DNA from: Anagrus nilaparvatae | Taxonomy: Eukaryota > Arthropoda > Insecta > Hymenoptera > Mymaridae | Reading direction: 5' to 3' | Assembly (NCBI GenBank): GCA_022575985.1 | Contig: JAKSXM010000276.1 | Location: 62,001 to 126,000 of the forward strand | DNA length: 64,000 bases | Shown: one piece after another, positions 1 to 12,900 of the stretch | Numbering within the stretch: the first letter of the stretch is position 1 | Layout: every line of letters starts with the position of its first letter | Translations under genes and position numbers: made by a program | Notes under the pieces: model-generated | What the model was told of the DNA's origin: nothing | Databases searched by the model: none | Seen by the model: only the letters and a program-made list of their open reading frames with translations

Positions 1-119
1 ATAAAAGATTCATAACAGGCAATTTTAATAGTAATAACAGGCGATACAGCAGTCAGTCAGCACAGCAGTAAAGGACTTTTTTGGCACGGAATTTTTTTTC
101 GTGTATTTGTGTTTTTTAC
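1..119 (-). other. dpy intron (start), continues beyond the window
   Basis: Follows the donor at 118-119. The reading frame stays open to about 25 but loses its cysteine pattern and turns basic, as expected of read-through into an intron. Confidence 0.7.
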
Positions 120-908
120 CTTTCATACATCCAAATCTAGCATCTGGTACAAAACCAATAGGACAAAACTTGCAGATAGGTTTATGTTCTTCAACGTAAC
201 ATGGTGCATCAGCTGGGCATGCTGCCTCAGCACAAGGATCAATACAACGGTAATTTCTGCAAGCTAAATCAGCTGAACATCCAGCGTCTCTTAAGCATAT
301 TGATAAAGTTGGACTGCAATCTTTAATACACAAGCAAATAGGTTTATGATCTAATACTTCGCAAACTTTACCAACTGGACAAACAGCTGATTTTCTAGAG
401 CATGGATTTTGACAACGACCTGCCATGCATGATGCATTTGCTGGACAATCACCATCAAATTTACAACTGTCAACTGTATCAGGGGCACATGTTAATTCCC
501 CGTTTTCGCTAACAACGAATCCATGCTTACAAACGCATAAAGGTCTATGATTTCTAACTTGGCAACGTTTATTAGGTTCACAGCTGTGTTTAAAATCTGC
601 ACATGGATCACGGCATTCACGTGTTCCAGCGTGACAAGCTAATCCTGATGAACAATCACTATCTGAGTTACAACCAATGCTTGGTAACGTTGGCCATGTG
701 CTTATTGAATCACATCGTGGATCTGGATTACATGCCGTTTGTGGCATTCCAATGTAACATTGTGGGCATGAACAACGTGGCTTGTGAAGTACAACACGAC
801 ATAAAGCGTTAATACCACAAGCTCCACGCAATGTACATGGGTCTAAGCATTGTGCATTTATGCAAGCTTTTTCATTTGGACATTCGTTATCGTTTGTACA
901 TTCTTGTT
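120..908 (-). CDS. dpy: dpy exon 34: last exon in window, EGF/DPY
   Basis: Residues 3572-3834; enters phase 1, leaves phase 1 by donor GTAAAAAA at 119. DPY ECTNDNEC, EGF DPCTLRGACG, an atypical CPQCYIGMPQTAC segment, DPY GCNSDSDC, EGF DPCADFKHSC, DPY SCKFDGDC, EGF NPCSRKSAVC, DPY-like ICLRDAGC, EGF DPCAEAACPADAPC. The acceptor at 909-910 has a poor pyrimidine tract, but the junction with exon 33 is exactly in frame (I-T-E-Q-E-C). Confidence 0.88.
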
Positions 909-3900
909 CTATTTCATGATGACATATCCATAATTTTATTATTTTTATTTTTCGAAAATTTTCATACCATTGTCAAAATAATGTGTCGCAGTTGAGTTGT
1001 CAAGTGTAGAGGAAAACATGGGTAAGAATAAAAATATATAAGAATAAGAGCGCATAATAGAAATATTGATATAGAAAATTATTTCGCAAAATAAAAAAAA
1101 AAAATTAAAACCACATGCTTTTTTTAAAATAATAATAATAATTTATGATATTATATTTTGTATGATTTAGAAAATAGTAAGAAACAGTAAAAAGTATAAT
1201 AAAAGTATGTTTAATAAATTGTTTGTTTTTAAAAGAGATTTAAAAAAAGTCACTTATCAGCATTTTTTTTAAAATAAATCAACAAAGTTGATTTAAATAG
1301 TAAACGAATAAAAAAAAGCATTATATACAAACTACTACAATTAAAAAAATATTTTCAAATACATAAATTATATTTTAAAATTGTATAATATATTTGTATG
1401 TATAAACAGTGTTTTTTAAAAATTATCCTATTACATTTACCAATTTGTGCTAAAAATAATGTATCGATATTTTTTAAAATTTGATACTGAAATGATCAAT
1501 TAATCATAAAATATTGCTTTACATGGTGAAATAGAAAATAGTGTGTATATATATTGATAAAAACTTAAAATCAAATGATATTTACAATATATATGGTAAA
1601 AAATATTTTAAAATATAAATTAATTATATACAAAATTAAATGTAGGCATAGATTTGTGTATTTTGTAATTGAATCTTGTATTTCGCGTGCAATTGCATTT
1701 TAAACGCTTTATTCCAATAACATATATATATTATATTATTAAACTTAATACTGTGTACGAATATATAATGCTTTTTATTGTGTGAAGAGATTTAGAAAAA
1801 ATGATTAAAACATAAATGACTAGTTTATTTTATGAAAACTCAGAGTAGCATTATAAGCTTTTAAGAATTTTATATTGATTTATTTTTTTATATATCTAGT
1901 CACAATTTGATGTTGATGAAAGTGAAGTTATATATGCATCTGTTTTGAATTAAACAATTAGTATTTCTTATCTTACCTGTAATACACTCGATATCGGGAG
2001 ATCCCGATGTTCCTGGAGGACATCTACAAACAAATATTGATCCATCACGTATGCATTCAGCATTTTTACCACAACCATATGTACGACAATCAGCAGCTGA
2101 TTTTTCAGGTGTACCTATAAATTTAATTATATTTAAATGTTCCATTGACAAAATTTTTACACGAAAAACTTATAAAATATTATAAAAATATAATATGGTA
2201 ATATCATATCATAACTTAATATTAGGACATTATTTCTAAGAACTGTAACTTACAAGCTTCATTAGGATCTCCAGAAGGATAATCTGGTGGGCAATAACAT
2301 TGTGGTTCATTCTTATATGCTCGACAAACTGCATTTATACCACATTGTACATTTTTACAAACATCGCATAAACATCCGTGATAACCATCTCCATAACAAC
2401 CTGGTTCACATATGCAATCAAAACCATTTGCTGACTCTCTACATTTGGCATTAATACCACAAGGTCTTCTAAGACATTCATCTCCGCCTGAACAAATTTA
2501 GTAATTAAAATATATATGTTTAATTTTAACTTACCTTTCATTTTATTTGTTTTTCGTTAACAAACAAACATAAAGTATGAAAAATATTTTACCTTTTTTA
2601 CAATTTACTTTGGGATTTCCAAAATGACCAGGAGGACAAGAACATTGAGCTTGCCTATTAATAACTCTACACTGTGCATTAAATCCACATATATTATGCT
2701 GTAAACATGGATTAATACACATTCCTTGGTCGTTACAATGTTTATTCGCTTCACAATCATTATCATTGTGACATTCTAATTGATGGCATTCTTGTGTTGG
2801 TTCTCCTTGATATCCTTCAGGACATAAACATACTGCGCGATGATTAGATACGCGACATTCTGCGTTAAGACCACATGGCGGTTGTCCTGAGAAACATGGA
2901 TCAGAACATTTTCTATTAATACAAGATAAAGCAGGTGGACAATCAGAATGTGCACGACAACCAGCTAAACATAATCCATTATCACATGAGTAAGCCTAGT
3001 AAATAATTTAATTTAAAAGATATTATTGATATACAAGACATAATTTTTTTTTTAATGTATTAACTTTTGAGCTATAAGTATTCACCTTTGCGCACTGATT
3101 ATTGAGATCACATTTAACCCGACATTTACCATTATGGCATGATTCTCCGCAAGAGCAGTGGTCATTTGTTTGACAACTTTTTACACAAAAACCAGTTTCT
3201 TCACATTCACAAGTATCATCACAAGGTATCATCGTTTTTGTACAACTTATTAATGCATTACCATAATAATTTGGTGGGCAACTGCATTGGGCTGCGTGAT
3301 TTATAACACGGCAGCCTGCACATTCACCACAAGTTTTTTCACTTTCGCAAGGATCTAAAATTTATAATATTTTATATATAATTTCAAATTATTAATATAA
3401 TAAAAATATATTATCTCTACTAGTGGGTAATAATTACAATACTCCAATTTTTTAGAGCTTGTCATTATTGCCGTTTGTAGAAAAAAATTCTAAATCACGT
3501 GTTAGAAATGTTTATCATGCCAAATGCGAATACAGCATAGTCCGCGGCATTTGCCAAAATAAACTTTTTTTAAACCCGTATAAGAATGTACTATTATTAA
3601 ACTAAATTAAAGTAATTATTTAAATTATCTTACTTTTGCATTTATTATTAATACAGGACTCATCTGTTGGACAGGTATTGTCGTTTCGACAGCCGATATT
3701 GCATAAACGATTTAGGCAAATTTGATTTGATGAACATTCTGTATCAGTATTACAAATATTTTTGCAGAAACCATTATCACAACGTTCGTCATTTAAACAA
3801 TTTGCATCACTAAAAAGAAATTGAAATTATATCAAATTATCTTAAAACATATCAATAAACTTTGAAGAATTTCTATAATTTTTAATTTATATGCACAATG

Positions 3901-6900
3901 CACATGCACATTGCATTTAGATAAAATTTTTTACCTTCGACAAGTGGTATGACATGATCTTCCGTAGCAAGCTTGACCGTGTGAGCAATCTGAATTTGTT
4001 GAACATTGAGAAAATGCTTGTTTACAGCCAACTAATGGATCTCCAACAAGTAATGGAGGGCATGTGCATTGTTTCATATGGTTTTTCATTGTACAATGAG
4101 CATTAACTCCACAAGAATTTGGAAGTGAACAAAGGTCTACACATTGATTATTGAAACAATCATTATTTTCTTGGCACTCAGAATTTGATCTACATCCACT
4201 ACTACAAACTAATCCTTCGCAAATTTCCCCACTACGACAGTCTTCATCTCTTCTACACAAAGCTTTACAAACTCCAGATGAGTCACCACAGCGTTCATTG
4301 CTCAAACAATTTGAGTTAGATGAGCATACTGGTCTACAAATATTGGAAATGCAAGTGTTTCCAGCTAAGCAATCTCTGTTTGTTAAACAACTAGGACCAG
4401 GTGTTCGTAAACAAGCGACTTTAGCAGTAGGGTTGGGAATAAAACCTAATGGGCAAGAACAAGTAGCTCGCTGATTTACTACAGTACATTTTGCATTAGG
4501 TCCACACGGAGTATCTTCACAAGGATTTTTACATTTATTCGATATACAAGCTTCATTTGCATTACAATCTTCATCACCACCACATCCAGCAGTGCAGATA
4601 TTTTCACGGCATATGTCTCCAAGGAAACAATCATTATTAACTTTGCATGTTAACAAGCAACTATTTTGAACACATTTTTCATTTAAAGCACAATTATTGT
4701 CATCGTGACATACAGGAAGACAAACATTATGCTTGCAAATATTTCCATCATCGCAGTCACTTATTGAATTACATGATACTTGCACTAAAAATAATAATTT
4801 GAAAATTAAAATCTTTTGAATTATATATTTTAGCGATTTTAAAATTTAAGTATAACTTACATCTTACGCATTCAACTTCCGAATTTCCAGTAAATTGCGA
4901 TGGGCAACTGCAATGCTTAATATGATTTTTAACTTGACAGTAAGCGTTAATACCACATGCAGATTTCAATTTGCAAGGATCTAAGCATTCCCCATTTGAA
5001 CAGATATCAGATAAGTTACACTCATCGTTGGATATACAAGGTGCTATAATTGTAATGTAAATGATTAATATAATGATAAAAATTTATAATACACAATTTC
5101 AAACTGAAAGCTTACGTCTGCAAACATTTTCGTAACAATTTCCATCGCATTCTTCCGAAGATGTGCAATATATAGATTTAGGTCTACAACCAATTTGCAA
5201 GTCATTTCCATCACCTTCATAATTTTGAATGCATTGACATTTTGCTTTGTGATTCTTAGCAACGCATTCTGCATTTGATCCACAGTGGGCATATGCACAA
5301 ACATCTAAAAAATTTTAAATTATGATTTTTTGAAATTGTTAATATTTTCTTTTTTTTAAGTTTAATTTTCTTATTTCTAGAAATAGGTTTGATTTGTGCA
5401 AATTACCGTAACATTTTGATATTCCATTTTCCATGACACATTTTGCTGTATTAGGGCAATCTTTATCATTTCGACATTGCCCAGGTGCTTGACATCCACT
5501 GTTGTAAGGATCTCCAACAGTTCCTTTTTGACAATGACATTTAAAAGTGCCTCGAATAGTTTCACAAAGAGCTCCAGGAGCACACGGGCTCTCAGCACAA
5601 AAATCAATTAAATGACATCCAACGGACGGTTCTCCAGTATAACCTGGCTGACAAGTGCAAATTTGAGCATGATTTTTCGTTGAACAAATTGCATTTTGAC
5701 CACATGGATTTTCTGCTAGACATGCAATTCTACATCTATGTAAATCACAAATTTTTTCTTCAGAACAGTCGTTGTGAGAAGAACATTCTATTTGCTGACA
5801 CCCAATTTTTTCATTATTTGCATCGCCAAAGAATCCTACTCGGCATGAACATGAGGCTTCATGATTTTTTGCTTTACATTCAGCACTTCGACCGCATAAA
5901 ATTAAATTACAAGCTTTTTGGCATTCCGCCTACAATTAAAATATTACTATTACTAATGGCATTATTTTTTAGGTTATATAGGTAGCAAGGTTTTTATTCT
6001 ATTATTGCTTGACTATTTATGCTTGAAATTTGTAGTAAAACTTAATAACTTACTTGTCCTACATCGTTCTTAATACACTTTTCGTCATCATTACAATCAT
6101 AATCGGAAATACACCGAAGTTCTTGGACACATATGTTATTCAAACAGTATTGATATTCAGGACAACTTGAGTTACTTCTACAAGTTGGTTGACAGATTCC
6201 TTTAATACATAATTGATCTCCTATACATTCTCTTGTACTAGCGCATAATGCTAAAAAGTATTCACATTATTTTTTCTGTGTCTTTTTTGAAAAATGATTA
6301 GCTTATTGATTTTTAGAATTACCTGTACATATTCCTCCATTACATGATGACCCTGTTGGACATTGACGATCAACTTTACAATATTGAACAGGAGTACAGC
6401 CTAAATTAGGATCCCCAGTGCCTCCTGGTTGACAAGTACAAATAGCACTGTGATTAAGAGGCGAACAGTCTGCATTGATACCACAGACATTGGGAACTAG
6501 ACATGGATTTACACATTTGTGATCGAAACAGGCATATTCATGCCCACATTCATTATGATAATTACATTCATGCTGTACACACTCAACCTAAATTTTTAAA
6601 ATTAATAATATCACATTTAAAAAAATAATCATTGAGATTTAAATATTATACGTACTCTTGGGTCACCGGTAGTCTGCCCTGGACATTTACAAACTGGAAT
6701 ATGATTTCGCACTAAACATTCAGCATTGCGGCCACAAATTGCCGGTTTAGCACAGGGATCAGAACAAGTATTTTCTATACAAGCAGCAGTATTTGGACAG
6801 TCAGAGTCAACGAAACAACCACCAGGCTGTTTGCAACCTAATTTAAATGGATCCCCGACTAAAGCTTTTGGACATACACACGTAAATGAGCCTTCTGAGT

Positions 6901-9900
6901 TTTGGCATCTATAAAAATAGTAAGAAATAAATTTAACAAAATTAAAAATTTATATATATTAATTTAACTTACAATGCTGATGGATGACAAGGGTTTGATT
7001 GGCATTCATTAATATCTGTGCAGGTTCCTTTAATGATTTCAAAACCGTTATTACATTCACAAATACCTATATGATTAGCAGCCCTACAATTTCCATAACC
7101 ACAATTAACTTGATTACATGGACCTATAAAAGTAATATATAGTATTTTGATTCAAAAAACATGCTAAATTTAAATTAATTTTTTATATTACTTTCGCATT
7201 TGTATCTATCAAGATTGCAAGATTTATCATACGGACAATCATTGTTTGATGTACATTCAACTTTATAACAACCGGTAGCATCACCGGAATAACCAGTTTC
7301 ACATTGACATGTTGCAATATGATTTTCTACCGAACAGACTGCATTTGAACCACAGTCAGCATATGCGCAAGGATCTGTGCAACTATTTTTAATACATGCT
7401 AAGGATTTTGAGCATTCATTATCCATGTTACATTGATTTGGTATTGTGCAACCAGATTTTATTGGGTCACCTGCAGTTCCATGTGGACAAATACAACGAT
7501 AAGAACCGCGCAGATTTATACATTTAGCAGAAGGGTGACATGGAAATTGCTCACACTCATCAATATCAATACATTTCTCCGGGCTATCTATATAACCATA
7601 TCCACACCTATTGAAACAAAGATATATTTTATATAAATTTTAAAAAAAGAACTTTAAATTTTTTACTATTCATTATAAACTTATTTATTTAACGACAAAA
7701 AACTTACTTGCACTTATTATTTACACAAATTTGATCAATCCCGCATCCTGCATTTGATAAACAACCAGTTTCGCATACTCCATTCATACAGATTTCTTCA
7801 GGTAAACAATTACCATCACCGTAACATACTTTGGAACATACACCATTAACACAGCGTTCACCTTCTGCACAGTTACTATTTTCTTTGCATTGGCATTGGC
7901 ATTTTCTACTAACACAAACGTGTTGACTAGGACAATCATCAGAAGATATACATCCTGGTGGAATTCTAATACAACCTTGCTGAGGTGTAGGATTTCCTTG
8001 AAAACCCATAGGGCACGTACATGTTGTAACATGATTAATACAATTACAAATAGCATTTGCACCACATACATTTCCACCTTGGCAAGGATCTAAAAAATTT
8101 AAAAAAAAGTCAGATTTATTCTTTTATTATATTGGAAAATAATCATTTCTTGATCATCTAAATATTCAAGTACCTCTACACCTATTATTAATACAAGATT
8201 CACTTGATGAGCAATCACGACTACTGCGACAGCCTATCAAGCAAATTTTGTTTACACAGGCTTCATGATTGTGACATTGATTGTGATTTGTACAAGATAT
8301 TACACATTTTTTATTAATGCATTTTTCTCCTACCGCACAATCAGATGATGATCGACAGACAGCTAAAACATAAACGTTTCGATAAAATTTTATTTAATTT
8401 AAAACGTGCTCAAACTAATTTAAGTAATTCTTTGAAAGTTTTATAATCTATAAATCGAATGAAATTTCTTAACATGGAACATGTTTATAGGCAGGGGAGG
8501 GTACCTTAAACATGTCTATTTGGATTGGGGAGAGGTTAAATGGACGTAGAATAATTTTGATTTAGAGATTAAGAATAAGTCAAGTTTAGGAAATTAAAAT
8601 AATTTTGATTCAGGGACTTAAACATGTTCCTTGTTTCGTTCTTTGAGTTCACAATCCGGTTGTAAGTTTTTTTAATATAGTTTTATAATAATAATAATAA
8701 ATAATTGCATAAATGAAATAAAAAAACAGGTAAGAATTACGTAAAATAAATAATTTTCATTTTAACGTACCTCGACATTGTCCATCTAAGCAAACGCTAT
8801 CGTCACATTCTGAATCAATAGTGCACTCAATAGAAGATCTAACACATCCATCTTGTATTCCTTTTTCTGATGGTATAAATTTATGCATACATTTGCAAAT
8901 AGGTTCTCCATTAACAATATCACAAATTGAATTACGACCACAAGCATTTTCACATGGATTTATACACCTATTATTTTGACATATTGAATGTACCGGACAT
9001 TCTTTGTTATTATTACAAAATCCTTCCATTTGACAGCCAGTATTATAAGGATCACCAACATAATTTGATGGACACTGGCAGATAGGATTGTTAGATGCAC
9101 CAGCAATGCATATTGCCGTCGAATGACAAGGGTTTGGATTACATGTCTCAATCAGCACGCATTCAATATCAGCAACAGGATTAGCTCTAAAACCCGGAGG
9201 ACATTGACAAATCGCTTTATGTTCATCAGCTATGCAAACTGCATTAATACCACATGAATTTTTATCACAGGCATCGTAACACGTATGTGCTTGACGGTTG
9301 CAAAGCTGCGTTGGAGGACAATCGTAATTATAAACGCATTTTACTGTTTGGCAGCCTTTCAATGGATCATTTGGATCACCAACTTGTGGTCCGCTATTTG
9401 GACATTGGCAGTTAGCAACGTGATTATGTACAACACATAGAGCATTAGGACCGCATGTGAGTTGGTTACATACAGGTTGGCAAGAAAGTATATTATTATC
9501 GTTAGTAGCTTTGCATGTTTGATCTTCAGGGCAGTCAATGTCAGTAGTACATTCATTTTTGCGTGTTGGTTTACAACCATACCTATCATTAGGGTTACCA
9601 GTAAATCCAGGTAAACACTCGCAGCGAGCTTGATGATTGTTAGCTATGCATTGTGAATTGGTTGTACAAGTGAATGTTTCACAAACTGATATGCATTTAA
9701 GTACACCTAAAGCATCAGGACGACAAGCTGCATCTGGTTGGCAGTTATGATCAGAAACACATTCAGGTAAAGAAGGTTTCTCGCAATTTGAAGTCACTGG
9801 ATTCCATTCATAATTTTCTTGACATTTACAAATAGCACGACCTCTATTATCAGTTTCGCATTTTTGATTTGCGCTACAAGCTACTCTACTACAAGGGTTT

Positions 9901-12900
9901 ATACAGTCTTTGATTCCATTCTCCATTAATATACAATAAAAACCATGATCACAGTCTAAATTATCGTGACAAGTTATGTCAACAGCTGATTTATGAGGTT
10001 GGCAACCTTCAATTAGATTACTTGGGTTACCGTAAAAACCATCAACGCATAAACACGATGATACGTGATTCTGCGTTACGCAAAAAGCATTTGGTCCACA
10101 TTGTAATTTTTTACAACCATCAACGCATTTCCGATTGCCTTTTACAATCTGGAAACAAATTTGTTGAGGTTCACAATCCAAATCATTAGAGCATTGTTCT
10201 TGTGGTTGACAACCTCGTTTTAAATCATTTGGATTACCAACATAACCAAGTGGGCAAACGCATAATCCATCTTGGCAAACTGAGCGTGGACCACATTGAA
10301 TTTTGTTACATTTGTCAACACATTTTCCATTAACGCAACTATAATCCAAAGGGCACGATATTTCATGATTGCACGGACACGAATCGGGGTCTTTGCATGT
10401 ACCGATTTCCACTTTCTGACAGCTGATAAAAGGGTTGCCGAAGAAACCCTCTTTACAACGACAATCATAACTTCCGATAGTGTTAATACATACAGCATTG
10501 TTGCCACATGCGTTTCCATTACACTCGTTAATGTCTAAATTAATCAAAAAAAAATTCAATTTATTAGTAATTATCCATTATCTTTATTATTTAATATTAA
10601 TATTTTAATTCTAATTATTAATTTTATTATTATTAAACCGATTATGTATAAAATGCTTTCTATTCCTATTAAAAAGCCATTATATAAATTAAAAATTAAA
10701 AGCTTTAGTATTTTAGCAAGCTTGGTAAACTTACCGAAACACTGAATGTATGGATTTCCTTTATAACCATTTGGACAAATGCATTCAACTGCATTGTGCC
10801 CAATACTACACTGAGCATCGATACCACACTGAGCCCTTGAGCAATCGGATTTTTCTAAAGCTTCACAGCCATGATAAGGATTACCATTTGTTCCTGAATC
10901 ACAAACACATTTTGACTCCGAGAAAGTATATTCACAATGAGCATTTCTGCCACAAGAAGGACTACACTTAGGTGGTTGTATTGCTTTAATGAAAATTTTA
11001 TCCCGTATTTAATAAATATTTATGTTTATAAAATTAATTTTAAACTAATGTATTATATACGTACGAGGCATGCATAATAGATCTGGATTTCCAACAAAGT
11101 AGGGGTTGCATACGCATTTATTTGTCAACGGATCACACATAGCTCCAATCCCGCAAATAATTCCTTCACATCTCCTTTTACATCGCCCGCTTATGCAAAT
11201 ACTTGGTTCCACGCATGGTACATCTGGTGAACAAACATCTGGTGTGCACTGACCTCCTCTAAATGGATTACCTATATATCCTTCTATGCATTTACAAGTT
11301 GGTCCATCGTAACTCACAATACACTGAGCTCCCGAGCCACATAAAAATCCATCACATTCTGCAAATTCATATTTTAAAAAAAATATTACATATTTAATAT
11401 TCAAATTAGTAAATAACTTACGAGAAATGCATTCATTATTCTTCCCTTCAGTATATCCAATGACACAACGACACCACGCAGCATGTTTGTCTGGCTCACA
11501 ATAAGCGTTTGGACCGCAAGGAACATTATCGCATGGATTTACGCAACTTCCTTGTACGCAAGCAAAATAATTTTCACAATCATCATTTATTAAACATTCT
11601 TGTTTAGCCATTGGTGCTCCATTACAACCAGTTCCATAAGGATCTCCAACTGTACCTTTAGGACATTCACAAATGTGGCCTCCTTTGGTATTAAAACAAT
11701 AAGCTCCTCGAGCACAAGGATTATACATGCATTCGTTAACATCGACGCAACCATGTTGAGGATCTCCTTCAAATCCAGCTAAGCACATACATTTTGGTGG
11801 ATCACTTGGTGTGCATTTGGCATTCATTCCACAAGGAAAACGATCACATGGATCTAAAATAAACACAAATTTAATTTTAATTCATATTTTAACAATTTTT
11901 ACAATTATGCTTTTTAAGGAGAACTTTTCTAAAATTTGTTAGTTTCGTAAATAAAGTCTCTTACAAATTTAACTTATGTTTTAGCGCAAAAACTAATCGC
12001 TGGATTCTACATTTTTAAAAAATATTTTTTATCATCATAATCAATAGGCATTTATTTACAAAGAAGAAATTCTTACTATTTTCGTCAGCCACACACTCAA
12101 AAAAGTCAATTAATAAGGTTTTTTTATTTTTATTAATTTAATAATGTACCATTATAATAAATAAAAATGTTTTTTAAAGTAAATCCAGTAATTTTGAAAA
12201 AAAAAATGATCTATGTTTTTCACAAATCCACAAACTTTCAGCGAAACCCTCTTAATAAAATCAAAGTTTTTAGTTTTAATTTGTCAGTCAATAATTGAAC
12301 CTATATACGTTATGCATATAGTTTCACCGTTCCTTCGATTATGACTGATAAATAACACTCACAATACATCAAAAACGTTGTATATGTCACGTAACGACAG
12401 GTTCTGCGGAACGGGAAAATCATCGGCTGAATCAATAAAATATGAATAAAATTTAATAAGTCAACAAAATTTTTATCTTATAATTAATTAGTATTCAAAA
12501 ATAGATTTTAAATTTATAAAAAATTGAATAAAATTTTTGTTTCTTTAATAATTTTTTATTATACAAAATATTGAGTAAGTTAAAACAACATTTTTGTAGA
12601 AAAACCAAGTTGGAGGGGTGTAAGGAGGCGTAACCCTATTGGTGTGTGCCGGAGCGAGTGAAGCGTTTCTATACATCTAGTAAAAACATATATATTTCTT
12701 ACTTTTACAAAGATTATTATCATATGGATCCGTGTAGAAAGGTGGTGGACAGACACATTCCCCAGGTTGTACACATTTCTCGTTTGATCTACATTCATTA
12801 TCATTTTGGCATTTCTTTTGAGCAGGAGAGCAAAGACCATTGTAAGGATCTCCACCATAACCTTTAGGACAAATACATTGATGAGATCCTGGCAAATTTA

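Noticed and set aside
4151..4474. Plus-strand open frame of 107 codons
   Set aside because: It is the antisense of dpy exon 28. The minus frame shows conserved cysteine spacing, the plus frame none.
7784..8077. Second minus-strand frame overlapping dpy exon 19, and similar shadow frames at 5377-5607, 9359-9589, 10220-10519 and 13336-13605
   Set aside because: Frame shadows of cysteine-rich exons; they lack module patterns and do not splice in frame.
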